Shown piece after piece: positions 8,221 to 17,373 of a stretch of 64,000 nt of DNA; positions within the stretch are counted from its first letter, which is position 1; every line of letters begins with the position of its first letter. The stretch is from NCBI GenBank assembly GCA_900546665.1, contig URDY01000008.1, positions 1-64,000 on the forward strand, written 5' to 3'. This stretch comes from an uncultured Paraprevotella sp. GTDB lineage: Bacteria; Bacteroidota; Bacteroidia; Bacteroidales; Bacteroidaceae. The translations under genes were made by a program, and so were the position numbers. The notes under the pieces are model-generated. The model was given only the letters and a program-made list of their open reading frames with translations, made no database searches and had not been told where the DNA came from.

Positions 8221-10038
8221 TCAATTAATCAGAATCTTTCGGCTTTGCCGACCAATTTTCATGATATAAATACCCGCCGGTAATCCTTCTACCTTATCCG
8301 TCGTTCCGGAATAGACTTGGATGCCATTAAGACGATACAGACTCAGTTTTACTGGCTCCTGGAAAACAACAGCGCCCGATTCTATCCGATAGGCATATTG
8401 GTCGGTGATTGCTGTCTCGACGTTTGTAGTGCCTTTCTTTGCCAACAGATCGTAATACAAAGCCTCAACACGGCCGTTTTTCCAGATTTCCTCATTTTCA
8501 TCCCACGTAAAAGCGACTACGTAAAAATCGCCTACCGAAATACTGCCATCATCGTTCATGGTCAGCATCCATTCGTCGTTCCAGTCATCGGCAGCCTCAT
8601 CCCATATATACAAGGCATAAAGCGGACTGTCATTATCCGTATATCTCAGGATATTATAATAAGACACATCTATTATGGCCTTCCCGTTGCCCAGGTCTTT
8701 CAACCGGAAACCACCTTCATTAAATTTCGTCAGGTCTTCACCCCAAAGGGATGTCATGACATAACCATCTTCCGACCGGCTGATGGTCATTTCAAAGTTG
8801 TCCGCATAATCCCGCGACGGTTCGGCTGCCACATGCCGGGAGTATACGGTATAAGTACCAGCCCAGTCCGTCTGCACGCCAACCTCTTGCGCCACAACCT
8901 TCACCTGACATACCGCAGCCAGATGATTGGAAGTGGTGGCAATAATATTGGCCTCTCCCTCGCTGACCGCCGTTACCAGCCCGTCAGCACTGACAGTAGC
9001 GACAGAAACGTTGTCACTCATCCAGGTCACCGTTTTATCGGAAGCCTCAACCGGACGGATGTCAGCAGTCAATTGCATAGTCTCCCCTTCTTCCAACGTA
9101 GCGTTTGAATGATCCAATGTAATGGAAACAGGCTGCACGTCTGCTTTTACAGTTACTACACACGTGGCATACTTGCCGCTCCCATCCACGGCACGACATG
9201 TTATCGTTGCCGTACCCGCAGAGTTGGCTGTCACCAGACCATAACTGGTCACCGTAGCCACGGAAGTATTGTCACTCGACCAGATCACGTTACGGTTGGT
9301 CGCATTGGTCGGATAGACACTGGCATTCAACTGCAAAGTCTCTCCTTCAGTCAACGTTTCGGAAGAACGGTCCAATGAAACAGAAGTTACATTGACAACC
9401 GACTGTTTCACCGTAACCCGGCAAGATGCATAACGGCCACTTCCGTCTGCAGCCTGACATACTATCGTTGCCGAACCGGCGGATTTGGCAGTCACAAGTC
9501 CATAGCCGGTCACCGTAGCCACGGAAGTATTGCTGCTCGACCAAGTCACGTTACGGTTAGTCGCATTGGTCGGATAAACACTGGCATTCAACTGCAAAGT
9601 CTCCCCTTCAGTCAGGGAAGCTGATGTCTTGTTCAACGACACACTGGTCACACTTACCGTTGATGATTTCACTGTAATGGTATAATAAAAATCCATCGTA
9701 CGATAGAAACCGTCAATAAAATAGCTGCAATAAAAATACACCCGACAGGAAGATGTTGGACTGATTCCCTTTATCGTAGCATAATTACGCGTTGAGCTAG
9801 TCACACTAACCAAAGATGTATTCTCTGAATACCATCTGTAAGTCACTCCGGTGGCTTTTTTCAATGTGTTCTGATAAGTGGCCGCCAGAGAAATGGTCGT
9901 AGTACTCCCTGTATAGACTGTTGCTTCACCGGCTTTGGCCGAAGCTAAGGCCGTCTGAATAGAGACAATCCATAAAATTGCCACCAACCAAAGTAACCGG
10001 ATTTTTTGTTCATGTTTTTGTAATACGTTCGCATTCAT
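8221..10038 (-). CDS. secreted protein with three Big2 (Ig-like) domains and sorting-type tail
   Basis: 605 residues with an N-terminal hydrophobic signal segment (about 13-33). A beta-rich domain (40-125) precedes three Big2 domains at about 128-211, 214-298 and 302-385. The first two are nearly identical, sharing EGETLQLNASVYPTNATNRN. A roughly 150-residue domain follows (400-550), and the C-terminus (LSLYRLNGIQVYSG ... GLPAGIYIMKIG) is a type IX-like sorting tail. Big2 domains usually act as stalks or adhesion modules; no catalytic domain was recognised. It sits 33 bp downstream of the YkvA gene and may be cotranscribed with it. A surface adhesin or glycan-contact protein is the best guess. 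Confidence 0.8.
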   Translation of the reverse strand: MNANVLQKHEQKIRLLWLVAILWIVSIQTALASAKAGEATVYTGSTTTISLAATYQNTLKKATGVTYRWYSENTSLVSVTSSTRNYATIKGISPTSSCRVYFYCSYFIDGFYRTMDFYYTITVKSSTVSVTSVSLNKTSASLTEGETLQLNASVYPTNATNRNVTWSSSNTSVATVTGYGLVTAKSAGSATIVCQAADGSGRYASCRVTVKQSVVNVTSVSLDRSSETLTEGETLQLNASVYPTNATNRNVIWSSDNTSVATVTSYGLVTANSAGTATITCRAVDGSGKYATCVVTVKADVQPVSITLDHSNATLEEGETMQLTADIRPVEASDKTVTWMSDNVSVATVSADGLVTAVSEGEANIIATTSNHLAAVCQVKVVAQEVGVQTDWAGTYTVYSRHVAAEPSRDYADNFEMTISRSEDGYVMTSLWGEDLTKFNEGGFRLKDLGNGKAIIDVSYYNILRYTDNDSPLYALYIWDEAADDWNDEWMLTMNDDGSISVGDFYVVAFTWDENEEIWKNGRVEALYYDLLAKKGTTNVETAITDQYAYRIESGAVVFQEPVKLSLYRLNGIQVYSGTTDKVEGLPAGIYIMKIGRQSRKILIN

Positions 10039-10071
10039 TGTTTACTTCATTTAAATTATCCATTCCAGACG

Positions 10072-10461
10072 TTACTCCACCACCTCATACTCTGTCCCAA
10101 ACCAGCTGTCCAGCGTACTCTCGACTTTAGCGTTGATCTCCGGCGTGATCTTATCCTTTATCTTTCGATAGACATAAAGGACGGCCGCACCTTCATCCAG
10201 CACCCCCAACAACTTATAAATCGCACTCGGTATAAGGCTGACAGGCGAAACGGTATAAATAATAGCCGCATAAATCAGAACCCGCTCCAACGCCGTCGTA
10301 TGACTGTCATTCATCACATAATAGAACTGCAACAAAGGCCTGGCCGCCACCCGCCCGACTTTCAAGGCGTAAGGTTTCAGTTTATCCATCAGGTCATTGG
10401 CCTTACCGCGCCAGTCTGTTTCCTTCACTTGTTCCAACAAAGAACGAATATCCTTTCCCAT
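10072..10461 (-). CDS. YkvA family (DUF1232) membrane-associated protein
   Basis: The core ALERVLIYAAIIYTVSPVSL with LIPSAIYKLLGVLDEGAAVL is the DUF1232/YkvA signature, in which a hydrophobic helix carries a conserved SP-x-(D/S)-LIP motif. ATG 10461 (MGKDIRSLLEQV) is chosen; the frame extends to 10503 but adds only an odd hydrophobic leader. This gives about 129 residues. YkvA proteins are poorly understood; some are linked to membrane stress. Here it precedes the Big2 gene. Confidence 0.75.
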   Translation of the reverse strand: MGKDIRSLLEQVKETDWRGKANDLMDKLKPYALKVGRVAARPLLQFYYVMNDSHTTALERVLIYAAIIYTVSPVSLIPSAIYKLLGVLDEGAAVLYVYRKIKDKITPEINAKVESTLDSWFGTEYEVVE

Positions 10462-10591
10462 CATACAATAGACAAGTATTGTCACGCAAATCACTGTAAA
10501 CATAATCTTATTCTTTTTTATCGTTTACAATAAAGACTGGACTTTATGAGGTTTTCTATCATTAATAGTCCGTTAAAATTCAACATATCTG

Positions 10592-10954
10592 CTAAGCGGC
10601 TTCTGCCACTATGCCAAATAGTTCTTTGACAAGTTTAGTATTAAAAGTTCTGTTCGGTTTCAGACCGGACTTGCTAAAAAATCTTTTGAGCATGTAAATA
10701 TTACTCAGATAGGCCTTTAGCAGTCCGATGGAAAGCGAGGGATAGTATCGTTGCCGCATGACCTTTGCGGCGTTTACCGAGGCCAGTGAAGCATTGAAAG
10801 CGAAGTCGAGTTTCCTCAAGTCTCTTGCCTGACAATCGTTGAGTCCGGTAAACTGCTTGGAATCCCGAAAGCAAAACTTTTCTTTACGGATATAATCCTT
10901 CTGAGCTTCTTCTAATGCACGTAATGCATGTGCTAATAAATGACCAACTGACAT
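10592..10954 (-). pseudogene. C-terminal remnant of a transposase (IS4-like)
   Basis: The segment KQFTGLNDCQARDLRKLDF, followed by AFNASLASVNAAKV, resembles the C-terminal end of IS4-type DDE transposases, which often read QFTGL-x-x-CQAR-x-x-x-KL-x-FH-x-N. Here the conserved His is replaced by Ala and everything upstream of this end, including the DDE catalytic core, is missing. No inverted repeats were recognised. Conservation of the open frame over 120 codons means a short functional protein cannot be excluded. It marks the left edge of the AT-rich accessory block, next to the dynamin operon. Confidence 0.55.
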
Positions 10955-11092
10955 ATTCTATAATTTTTTATATTTAACTTTTAATTGTTTTCTTCGCTTC
11001 TAACATAAAGAGATAAATACAACATGGTTTCCATTCTAACACAGGTAATCATTAAAAAGGTAATGCAGAATGAAGGATTTTATTACTTCTGA

Positions 11093-12988
11093 CTATAATT
11101 GTGCTTCAACAATCACATTTTTGATTTCATTGTAATAAACAGATTCATCATTCCATTCGCGTTGCAATCGAGAAATATAGCTTTCTTTTTCCTTTTTATC
11201 CTGTTCAAGTTTCTGAATTGTATTCATATCTGGTTTAACGTAGTTGTGATACAATATATTCAATGTTTGCTGGATTTCCCGAAACTTGATTTCAACAGAT
11301 TCCTTAAATGGTTTTTCCATACTTTTCAATGCCTCGTCTTTTGCAGCATCAAACATCTTTCTTTTACGATTGCTATTTTTCATCCAAGCCGTTTCTGTTG
11401 CTGTTACTGCTACAGCTCTGTACATTGGATTTTTTATATTATCATAAACTACCACAGGATTATTTGAAAGAATACAGGAATTGAGATCAACCTCATTTTC
11501 AAATAATTCTTTCATTAAATAACGTTCAATAAAGTCTTCTACAAGTCTGGATATTTCTGAACTTACATTGTACAGCAATGGCTGTAATGTTTCTTGTAAA
11601 TATTGTAATGTAAGATTAACAAAAGGCGAAAGAGAATCGAGTCTGGCATATCTGCTATCTGACATTGATTTAAATACGTTTAATTTTAGAGCAAATATGT
11701 CTTTTTCCAATTTCATATAGTCTGTAAATCCAAAAGACACCTTATCCATTAATTGAAATGTGCAAGCATAGTTCCAATGGTTGTCGACTTCTTTAGAGTA
11801 TTTGCTAAACAAGTCTGGTAATAAACTATATATTGATTGTTCAAGGTTATCAAACAATGATTTCTTATAAGCCACTTTCTCTTTAAGCCTTTTTATATCT
11901 TCAGTAAATCTTTTTATATCACTTTCAAGCGTTTTAATTTTTGCGCTTATTTCACTTTCCCTATAGGATTTAACTGAAGCAATTTGTATACTTGCAGTTT
12001 CTAATTGTTTGTTTATAGCTCTTTTTTTAGCACTACTTACATTATCCTTAACATACTCACATATATCATTCAACAAAGGAGAAAAACCGCTACGAGATTG
12101 ATAATCTACATCTTCTCGCCAATTCTCGTGGTCAATAAAACCATTGGCAAAGTTCTGATAAAGAGCAGATACTTGATAAATACGTGCTATTGGATATTCA
12201 TCTCTACAACCTGTCTTATGCAAAATATCATCCAATTTCAATTTAACCAGATTTGTTAATTTTTCCCTATCACTTTTCTTTACCAGATCAATACGATTGA
12301 TACAAAAGAACAAGTCACCTCTTTCCAGATTCAAGTAAGTGGATATAAAATCAACGTCTTTGATAGATAATCCTCTTTCATCGCATACATATATCAAAGC
12401 AATGGCATCTTTCAAGGATGCTATAGTCTTCAGATTATCACTTTCATGTGAAGACAATCCTAATGTATCAATTATACATAAATTGTTCTCTTTAAGAAAA
12501 TCAGATTTAACATAAACCGTTGCATCTGTCACGTTTTTTAACCTTTGTATCTCACCAGTTTTCTCCCTTTCTCTGAAATCTTCTAAATTGAAGGCTGAAA
12601 AATCAAAAAATTCTTCGTAAGTCATTTCTATTTCGTCAATATTATTGTAATGTACAATAACCTTCGGCTTACGACCATATTTTATTTTCGTAATTATGGC
12701 TGTACTTGGATTAGCTGAAACTGGAACTATCTTCTTTCCGAGAATAGCATTAACAAACGAGCTCTTACCAACTGTAAAATCACCAATTAATCCTATTGTG
12801 AAGTCCTTACAATTCGCAGCTGAATAAACTTGATGAATTTCATCAATTATTGCTTTTATTTGAGTGCGAGAAGTTTCGCTTATTATGTTTGGAATATTTC
12901 GAGCAGTGTCCGCAATTGCTGAATCATCATATTGAGGTACATGTACACTCCCTAATATTCTATTGACAATATAACTAATAATACCCAT
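11093..12988 (-). CDS. dynamin-like GTPase (second of the operon)
   Basis: 631 residues from ATG 12988 (MGIISYIVNRILG); the upstream in-frame ATG at 13024 lies inside an intercistronic hairpin and is less likely. The GTPase domain is intact: P-loop GDFTVGKSS (about 69-77), a switch-I Thr in NPSTAII, G3 DTLG (173-176, Leu replacing the usual Pro) and G4 NRID (230-233). A coiled coil follows (about 320-385, SEISAKIKTLESDIKRF) and then a long helical stalk. No strong membrane helix is seen, although the N-terminus is hydrophobic. It is the last gene of the M48/dynamin operon and is AT-rich. It probably pairs with the upstream GTPase, as many bacterial dynamins work as tandem partners in membrane remodelling. 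Confidence 0.8.
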   Translation of the reverse strand: MGIISYIVNRILGSVHVPQYDDSAIADTARNIPNIISETSRTQIKAIIDEIHQVYSAANCKDFTIGLIGDFTVGKSSFVNAILGKKIVPVSANPSTAIITKIKYGRKPKVIVHYNNIDEIEMTYEEFFDFSAFNLEDFREREKTGEIQRLKNVTDATVYVKSDFLKENNLCIIDTLGLSSHESDNLKTIASLKDAIALIYVCDERGLSIKDVDFISTYLNLERGDLFFCINRIDLVKKSDREKLTNLVKLKLDDILHKTGCRDEYPIARIYQVSALYQNFANGFIDHENWREDVDYQSRSGFSPLLNDICEYVKDNVSSAKKRAINKQLETASIQIASVKSYRESEISAKIKTLESDIKRFTEDIKRLKEKVAYKKSLFDNLEQSIYSLLPDLFSKYSKEVDNHWNYACTFQLMDKVSFGFTDYMKLEKDIFALKLNVFKSMSDSRYARLDSLSPFVNLTLQYLQETLQPLLYNVSSEISRLVEDFIERYLMKELFENEVDLNSCILSNNPVVVYDNIKNPMYRAVAVTATETAWMKNSNRKRKMFDAAKDEALKSMEKPFKESVEIKFREIQQTLNILYHNYVKPDMNTIQKLEQDKKEKESYISRLQREWNDESVYYNEIKNVIVEAQL

Positions 12989-13001
12989 AATTTTAATATT
13001 G

Positions 13002-13033
13002 TTTCCAAGGAAGGCGCATGCCATCCTTGGAAA
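13002..13033 (-). other. intercistronic hairpin inside the dynamin operon
   Basis: TTTCCAAGGA (13002-13011) pairs perfectly with TCCTTGGAAA (13024-13033). It sits in the only sizeable gap of the operon (53 bp), just before the ATG of the last GTPase, with no T-run after it. It may set mRNA stability or the relative dose of the last gene. Confidence 0.6.
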
Positions 13034-13041
13034 ATATAAAT

Positions 13042-13557
13042 TTACAATAGAATTTTTCTTGCCATCTCACCATGTTTTTCCAATTGTTCATGATAGAAAT
13101 CCACAATTGAATCTTCATATTGACTTGATTTGGAAATAAATCTTGATTGAAAGGCCGTCCATACCAATACGGCAAATCCAATAGAGAACACAGACTTTCC
13201 CCAAAATTCCCATTCCGTAATCTGGTTTAAAACCAAATAGGTAACAGGAACAGATAATACCGTTAAAAAGAAAGACCACAACCTGTTAGGTTTTGAAACT
13301 TCTTTCTCTTTAAGTTGTAAACTATTTATATAATCTCTAAATGCCAATGCCTTGTCTGGTTCAGAATTTGCAAGTTCTTTAAACCATATAGATGGCGCCA
13401 ATTTACCATTAAACCATTCATTGCAAGCCTTTTTATAATCACGGCTTATTATGTCGTTGTCAAAAGACGGTCCTTTCATCTGTCTTCTGACAGATGAAAG
13501 AACTTCTTTTTCAATAGCAGTCCATCGTTTATTAAAATGATCTATATTATTATTCAT
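13042..13557 (-). CDS. small two-helix membrane protein of the dynamin operon
   Basis: 171 residues. An N-terminal soluble part of about 95 residues (NNNIDHFNKRWTAIEKEVL onward) is followed by two adjacent hydrophobic helices (about 95-115, SFFLTVLSVPVTYLVL, and 122-140, SVFSIGFAVLVWTAF) and a 30-residue charged tail. I do not recognise the family. It begins 1 bp after the stop codon of the first dynamin GTPase, so translation is probably coupled. A membrane anchor or effector partner for the two GTPases fits its place and shape. Confidence 0.7.
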   Translation of the reverse strand: MNNNIDHFNKRWTAIEKEVLSSVRRQMKGPSFDNDIISRDYKKACNEWFNGKLAPSIWFKELANSEPDKALAFRDYINSLQLKEKEVSKPNRLWSFFLTVLSVPVTYLVLNQITEWEFWGKSVFSIGFAVLVWTAFQSRFISKSSQYEDSIVDFYHEQLEKHGEMARKILL

Positions 13558-13558
13558 C

Positions 13559-15706
13559 TTAGAATTTTTTAAATTGATCTAAAGTCAGCTTCTTATCAAA
13601 AACCACAGAATATGCTTTGGTCGCTTCTTGATACATCTCATCCAGAATTCTGCCAAAACGCACTTTTTCTTCCTCCAAATTAGTATTGTGCTCGTGATAG
13701 AACTCTTCTATGTTTTTCATCCTTTTTTGTTCATCATCCAATTTTTGAAGGTTAATTGCACATTGCTTATCTTTTTCATTATTCATTTCCAGTGCGATTT
13801 TCCTGTTTAGAGAATCTTTCATCTCTTCTGTATTTTCTCTGATGGCTTTAACTATATCGTTTTTAGAGCTCTCAAGAACTTTCTTGACCGTCTCACTTTT
13901 ATTATTTCTACCTTGCAGATATTCTATTGCTATGGCTAACAACACGCCCAATCCTCCATCCACAAAAGATAATAAAACAATTTGCCAAACGGTATTAAAG
14001 ATGGTTTTCTTTAAATAATCTATCCAAGGGGCTTTTCCTTCCATTCCACCTTTAAGAACTGCACTAAAATCACCCAAATAAGCAGATATCATAATCTGCA
14101 GCCAATTTTTATTCTCGCTTGGATTGTTATTATCCGGATTGATCTTCAACAATTCCTTTGTAAGATCTTTAAACAAATCATCTGTTCTGTTCAAACTTAC
14201 GTTGAGGTGTTCCTGACATTCCTCCACGACAGCATCAACCACTACGCCATTTTCAGTGATATAGGTATCCACTCTATTAACAAAGTACTCCGTAACAACA
14301 TCAATGAATTTGGCAGTAAATCTTTTCATGCTTTCTTCCTTAGATGCTTTACTGGCAAGAGGATTAATCTGTTTTATACCTTGCCACATATAAGAAAAGG
14401 TACCAACATCGACTTTCTTTGCCAAGTCTTGCATGTCTTGTTCCCATGACCTGTCAATGTCGGTCACACATCCGCTCAATAAGTCTGCAACTGCATTTTG
14501 TATTTTCAAAGAGCAATTATCAAATGTAACCCGAGTAAGTTCTATACTACTTTTTATATCAGAAATGATTTTTTCACATTCTTCTTTTTTTTGATTATCC
14601 ATTTGGATCTCATTTTCATAGGCATAAAGATATTCTGAAATTTGTTTTTCAGCATTTCTATATGTGGATGCCATACGATGGAAACAATTCTGATATTGTG
14701 CCAGGCATCTTTCGTCTGTTGTCAGGAAGGTTTCCAGTTCCTGTTCGAATGGAGCAAACCAACTCTTTTCAAATTTACTTTTCCTTTGAGCATCATCCAA
14801 CTTCACTTCTATATCTTCTTCCCGATCGTAAGTCATACCTCGCCGAGAATCTAATGCCCGTAAGGCACTAAAACCAAACACGCGCCGATTAAGGAGTTCA
14901 TCGTTTACTTTTCCATCTTGGCCTTTAAATACAGGAGAAACTTCATCCTTCATTTTCTGCAACGCTGCGGATCTTTCATTGGCTTTAACAAGGTCAAACT
15001 TGTTTATACCAAAAAAGATATTATTAGGGCAATTCTTGAAGTTAGAATAAATATATTCTTTATCATTCTCTTCAAATCCCCTTTCTAGTGTCAAATAAAT
15101 GATGGCCTGCGCTTTTTGAGCTATACTCAGTGCCAGTTCTGTGGCTACGCCTTTGTCTTGCAATCCCGGAGAGTCAATAATACAGATACCGCCTTCTATC
15201 AAGGGTTTTGAACTATACATCACTGCATATTTCACCTTTGCAAAGCGTGGCACAGAACCTGTATCCTTATACATCTTTTCATCGGCTAATGTATATTGAT
15301 ATTCATTCTTAAACGTCTCTACGTCCATCTGAATACATTCACCCTTCTTTACACTACCATCGGCCTGATTTTCATCAGCCATATACACATCAACATGATT
15401 TTCATCCGTACCATATTGAATAAAAGTCAGGATAGCAGTACAGGGCAGAGCTGATTCCGGTAGCAGTTTTTCCCCGATTAATGCATTAATGAATGTACTT
15501 TTTCCACTGGTAAAAGTACCCATAACAACAATCTTAAACAAACCGTCATGAACAGCTTTTGCTTCTTCAATACATTGAGACTGTTCTACGCTCATCTCCA
15601 AACCTTTTATTCCACCTGCCAGACCAAGTTCGTTGCGGCCGACAAGCGCACCGATATTTGTAAGACTTGATACAAGTATCTGCTGTTTTTCTTTACTGTA
15701 TGCCAT
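13559..15706 (-). CDS. dynamin-like GTPase (first of the operon)
   Basis: 715 residues. The dynamin-type GTPase domain is complete: P-loop GTFTSGKST (63-71), switch-I Thr in LPCTAILT (about 87-94), G3 DSPG (178-181) and G4 NKFD (235-238). A long helical region follows, with a hydrophobic hairpin at about 568-600 (WQIVLLSFVDGGLGVLLAIA) in the position of the membrane-inserting paddle of bacterial dynamins. The C-terminus is helical and charged. It starts 4 bp after the stop of the GTPase-like gene and ends 1 bp before the two-helix membrane protein. Predicted role: GTP-driven membrane binding and remodelling from the cytoplasmic face. Codon use is AT-rich compared with the housekeeping genes of the window. 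Confidence 0.85.
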   Translation of the reverse strand: MAYSKEKQQILVSSLTNIGALVGRNELGLAGGIKGLEMSVEQSQCIEEAKAVHDGLFKIVVMGTFTSGKSTFINALIGEKLLPESALPCTAILTFIQYGTDENHVDVYMADENQADGSVKKGECIQMDVETFKNEYQYTLADEKMYKDTGSVPRFAKVKYAVMYSSKPLIEGGICIIDSPGLQDKGVATELALSIAQKAQAIIYLTLERGFEENDKEYIYSNFKNCPNNIFFGINKFDLVKANERSAALQKMKDEVSPVFKGQDGKVNDELLNRRVFGFSALRALDSRRGMTYDREEDIEVKLDDAQRKSKFEKSWFAPFEQELETFLTTDERCLAQYQNCFHRMASTYRNAEKQISEYLYAYENEIQMDNQKKEECEKIISDIKSSIELTRVTFDNCSLKIQNAVADLLSGCVTDIDRSWEQDMQDLAKKVDVGTFSYMWQGIKQINPLASKASKEESMKRFTAKFIDVVTEYFVNRVDTYITENGVVVDAVVEECQEHLNVSLNRTDDLFKDLTKELLKINPDNNNPSENKNWLQIMISAYLGDFSAVLKGGMEGKAPWIDYLKKTIFNTVWQIVLLSFVDGGLGVLLAIAIEYLQGRNNKSETVKKVLESSKNDIVKAIRENTEEMKDSLNRKIALEMNNEKDKQCAINLQKLDDEQKRMKNIEEFYHEHNTNLEEEKVRFGRILDEMYQEATKAYSVVFDKKLTLDQFKKF

Positions 15707-15710
15707 ATTT

Positions 15711-17363
15711 TTATGATATTAAAGTGTTTATTTTTTCAAGAATTTCTGAAGCCTTTTCTTTTTTTTCTGTTTCCTCATTTATTATTTGCTTAACGGAAGC
15801 AATCAGTTCGTCATAATAGTCCATTATCCCATCATGGAATTCTTTGGCGACAATGCTAAAACGCTTTTCCGCTTGAAGTAACAGTTCTTCTTTATTTTTA
15901 TCAATAATATCATCCACCTTCGCTTTTAACACCTCTTTATATTCGTTGTTCATGGCTTCATTATTTACTACTTTCATAACTTCAGAAGCAATCACAGCGA
16001 CCCATCCTAGAGGAGTAACAAATAAACCGGTTATGATACCTCCAATTGTCAGAGCATCCGTCACTCCATTACCAGCTACCGTTTTACGTGAAAAGAAAGT
16101 GTTAACACTGAACGAATTACCTAACTTTCTCTTTATTCTCTCTTGCATGTTCACGTCATTTATATTATGTATGAGATGCCCAAGATCAAGTCTCATCATT
16201 TCCATTAACATATAAGTTTCACGTTCAAACTCTTCAAGCAACATACTGTTTTGGTCTTCTGAAAATTGCGACCATATGGCAGATAGATACCTTGTTAAAG
16301 AACGAGCGTCTTGCCTGATATCTTCTGACATTGTAATATCCTCTTTAAGAGAATTTTTAAAAACCTTTGCAAAACCATCTACTGCATTTCTGTTTTTTGC
16401 CAAGAGAGGACTTTTCAGGAATAAATCAACATTATCCCCAATATGCTGTCTACTTTTAGCAATTATTTCTTCACGCTCTTTTATAGAAACCAGCATAGAC
16501 TCCCCTGAAGATAAATTACTCTCAATCTCTTTCTTAGTTTGTAACAATAGCTGTTCAAGCAACTGTGCCTTATAGTTGTCTAAGTCCTTTAGATGGGACA
16601 AACGCAAATCTAAAACACACTTCTGACTTTCACGAAGAAGACTTAAGATAGTCCGTTCATGACCAGAATATCTTAGCTTCATTTCTTGTGAGACATTTTC
16701 TGTGAAAATAGGAAAAGCTTCATAGTCTTCATTGATTAACATCTTGACACGCATAATAGCATCATGCCATTCAGACGATTTTATATATTGTGCATTCCCT
16801 ATTCCAAAAAGCAATCGCGATGACGAATAATAAGGGAGCACCAATGTATTAATAAAGTCTCTCTCTCTTGAATATAAAATATGACTTGCATTAAGGATGA
16901 ATAGGAGTTGGTCTGCCTCTAAAAGGTTGTAACGCCAGCTATCTGCATCTATTCTATTGTACTCTGGAACATAAATGATATGAAGCGAAATGTTTTTATA
17001 TAACTCTTCACGCCTCATGATGGAACACTCAACGTCTTTTGTACTCTTACCCAGGATCCCGGTTAAACCGTCTTTGTCAACCAACATCTCACCATATTCA
17101 GTCATGACAGTATAACTATCATCTCCATGCTGTATGGTTATCTTAATGACAATATCACTATTCAATGATATTAAGATGTGATAAAAATCGGACAAGATAG
17201 ACTCTACAACTTCCTTGTTCGTTGTGATGAGATATACTTTAGCCTCCTTATTCTGTTCTATATGTAATCCTTCTATAAGATTACTGATATCCATATATTG
17301 ATTCAAGCATAAATCTTCTGCCAATGACATTGCCATTTCTTTTGATATTTCTTTTCTTAACAT
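15711..17363 (-). CDS. degenerate GTPase-like (pseudo-dynamin) protein
   Basis: 550 residues. The layout mirrors a bacterial dynamin: an N-terminal alpha/beta domain, then long helical stalk (about 240-400), then a hydrophobic hairpin (about 435-465, ALTIGGIITGLFVTPLGWVA) and a charged helical tail. Nucleotide motifs are lost: the P-loop position reads LITTNKEVV without GKS/T, and where G4 should be the sequence is LLFGIGNAQYIK, lacking NKxD. LLEADQLLFILNAS matches the strand before G4 in true GTPases. I infer a catalytically dead partner subunit, but the relation rests on layout and weak similarity. It sits between the M48 gene (10 bp upstream) and the first active GTPase (4 bp downstream). 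Confidence 0.65.
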   Translation of the reverse strand: MLRKEISKEMAMSLAEDLCLNQYMDISNLIEGLHIEQNKEAKVYLITTNKEVVESILSDFYHILISLNSDIVIKITIQHGDDSYTVMTEYGEMLVDKDGLTGILGKSTKDVECSIMRREELYKNISLHIIYVPEYNRIDADSWRYNLLEADQLLFILNASHILYSRERDFINTLVLPYYSSSRLLFGIGNAQYIKSSEWHDAIMRVKMLINEDYEAFPIFTENVSQEMKLRYSGHERTILSLLRESQKCVLDLRLSHLKDLDNYKAQLLEQLLLQTKKEIESNLSSGESMLVSIKEREEIIAKSRQHIGDNVDLFLKSPLLAKNRNAVDGFAKVFKNSLKEDITMSEDIRQDARSLTRYLSAIWSQFSEDQNSMLLEEFERETYMLMEMMRLDLGHLIHNINDVNMQERIKRKLGNSFSVNTFFSRKTVAGNGVTDALTIGGIITGLFVTPLGWVAVIASEVMKVVNNEAMNNEYKEVLKAKVDDIIDKNKEELLLQAEKRFSIVAKEFHDGIMDYYDELIASVKQIINEETEKKEKASEILEKINTLIS

Positions 17364-17373
17364 ATGAGAAACT

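Noticed and set aside
8317..9378. Long antisense frames over the Big2 gene
   Set aside because: They arise from the repeated coding sequence on the minus strand and show no domain of their own.
9147..9654. Regular DNA repeats considered as a CRISPR or satellite array
   Set aside because: The period is about 255 bp and in frame; they are two close copies of a Big2 protein domain.
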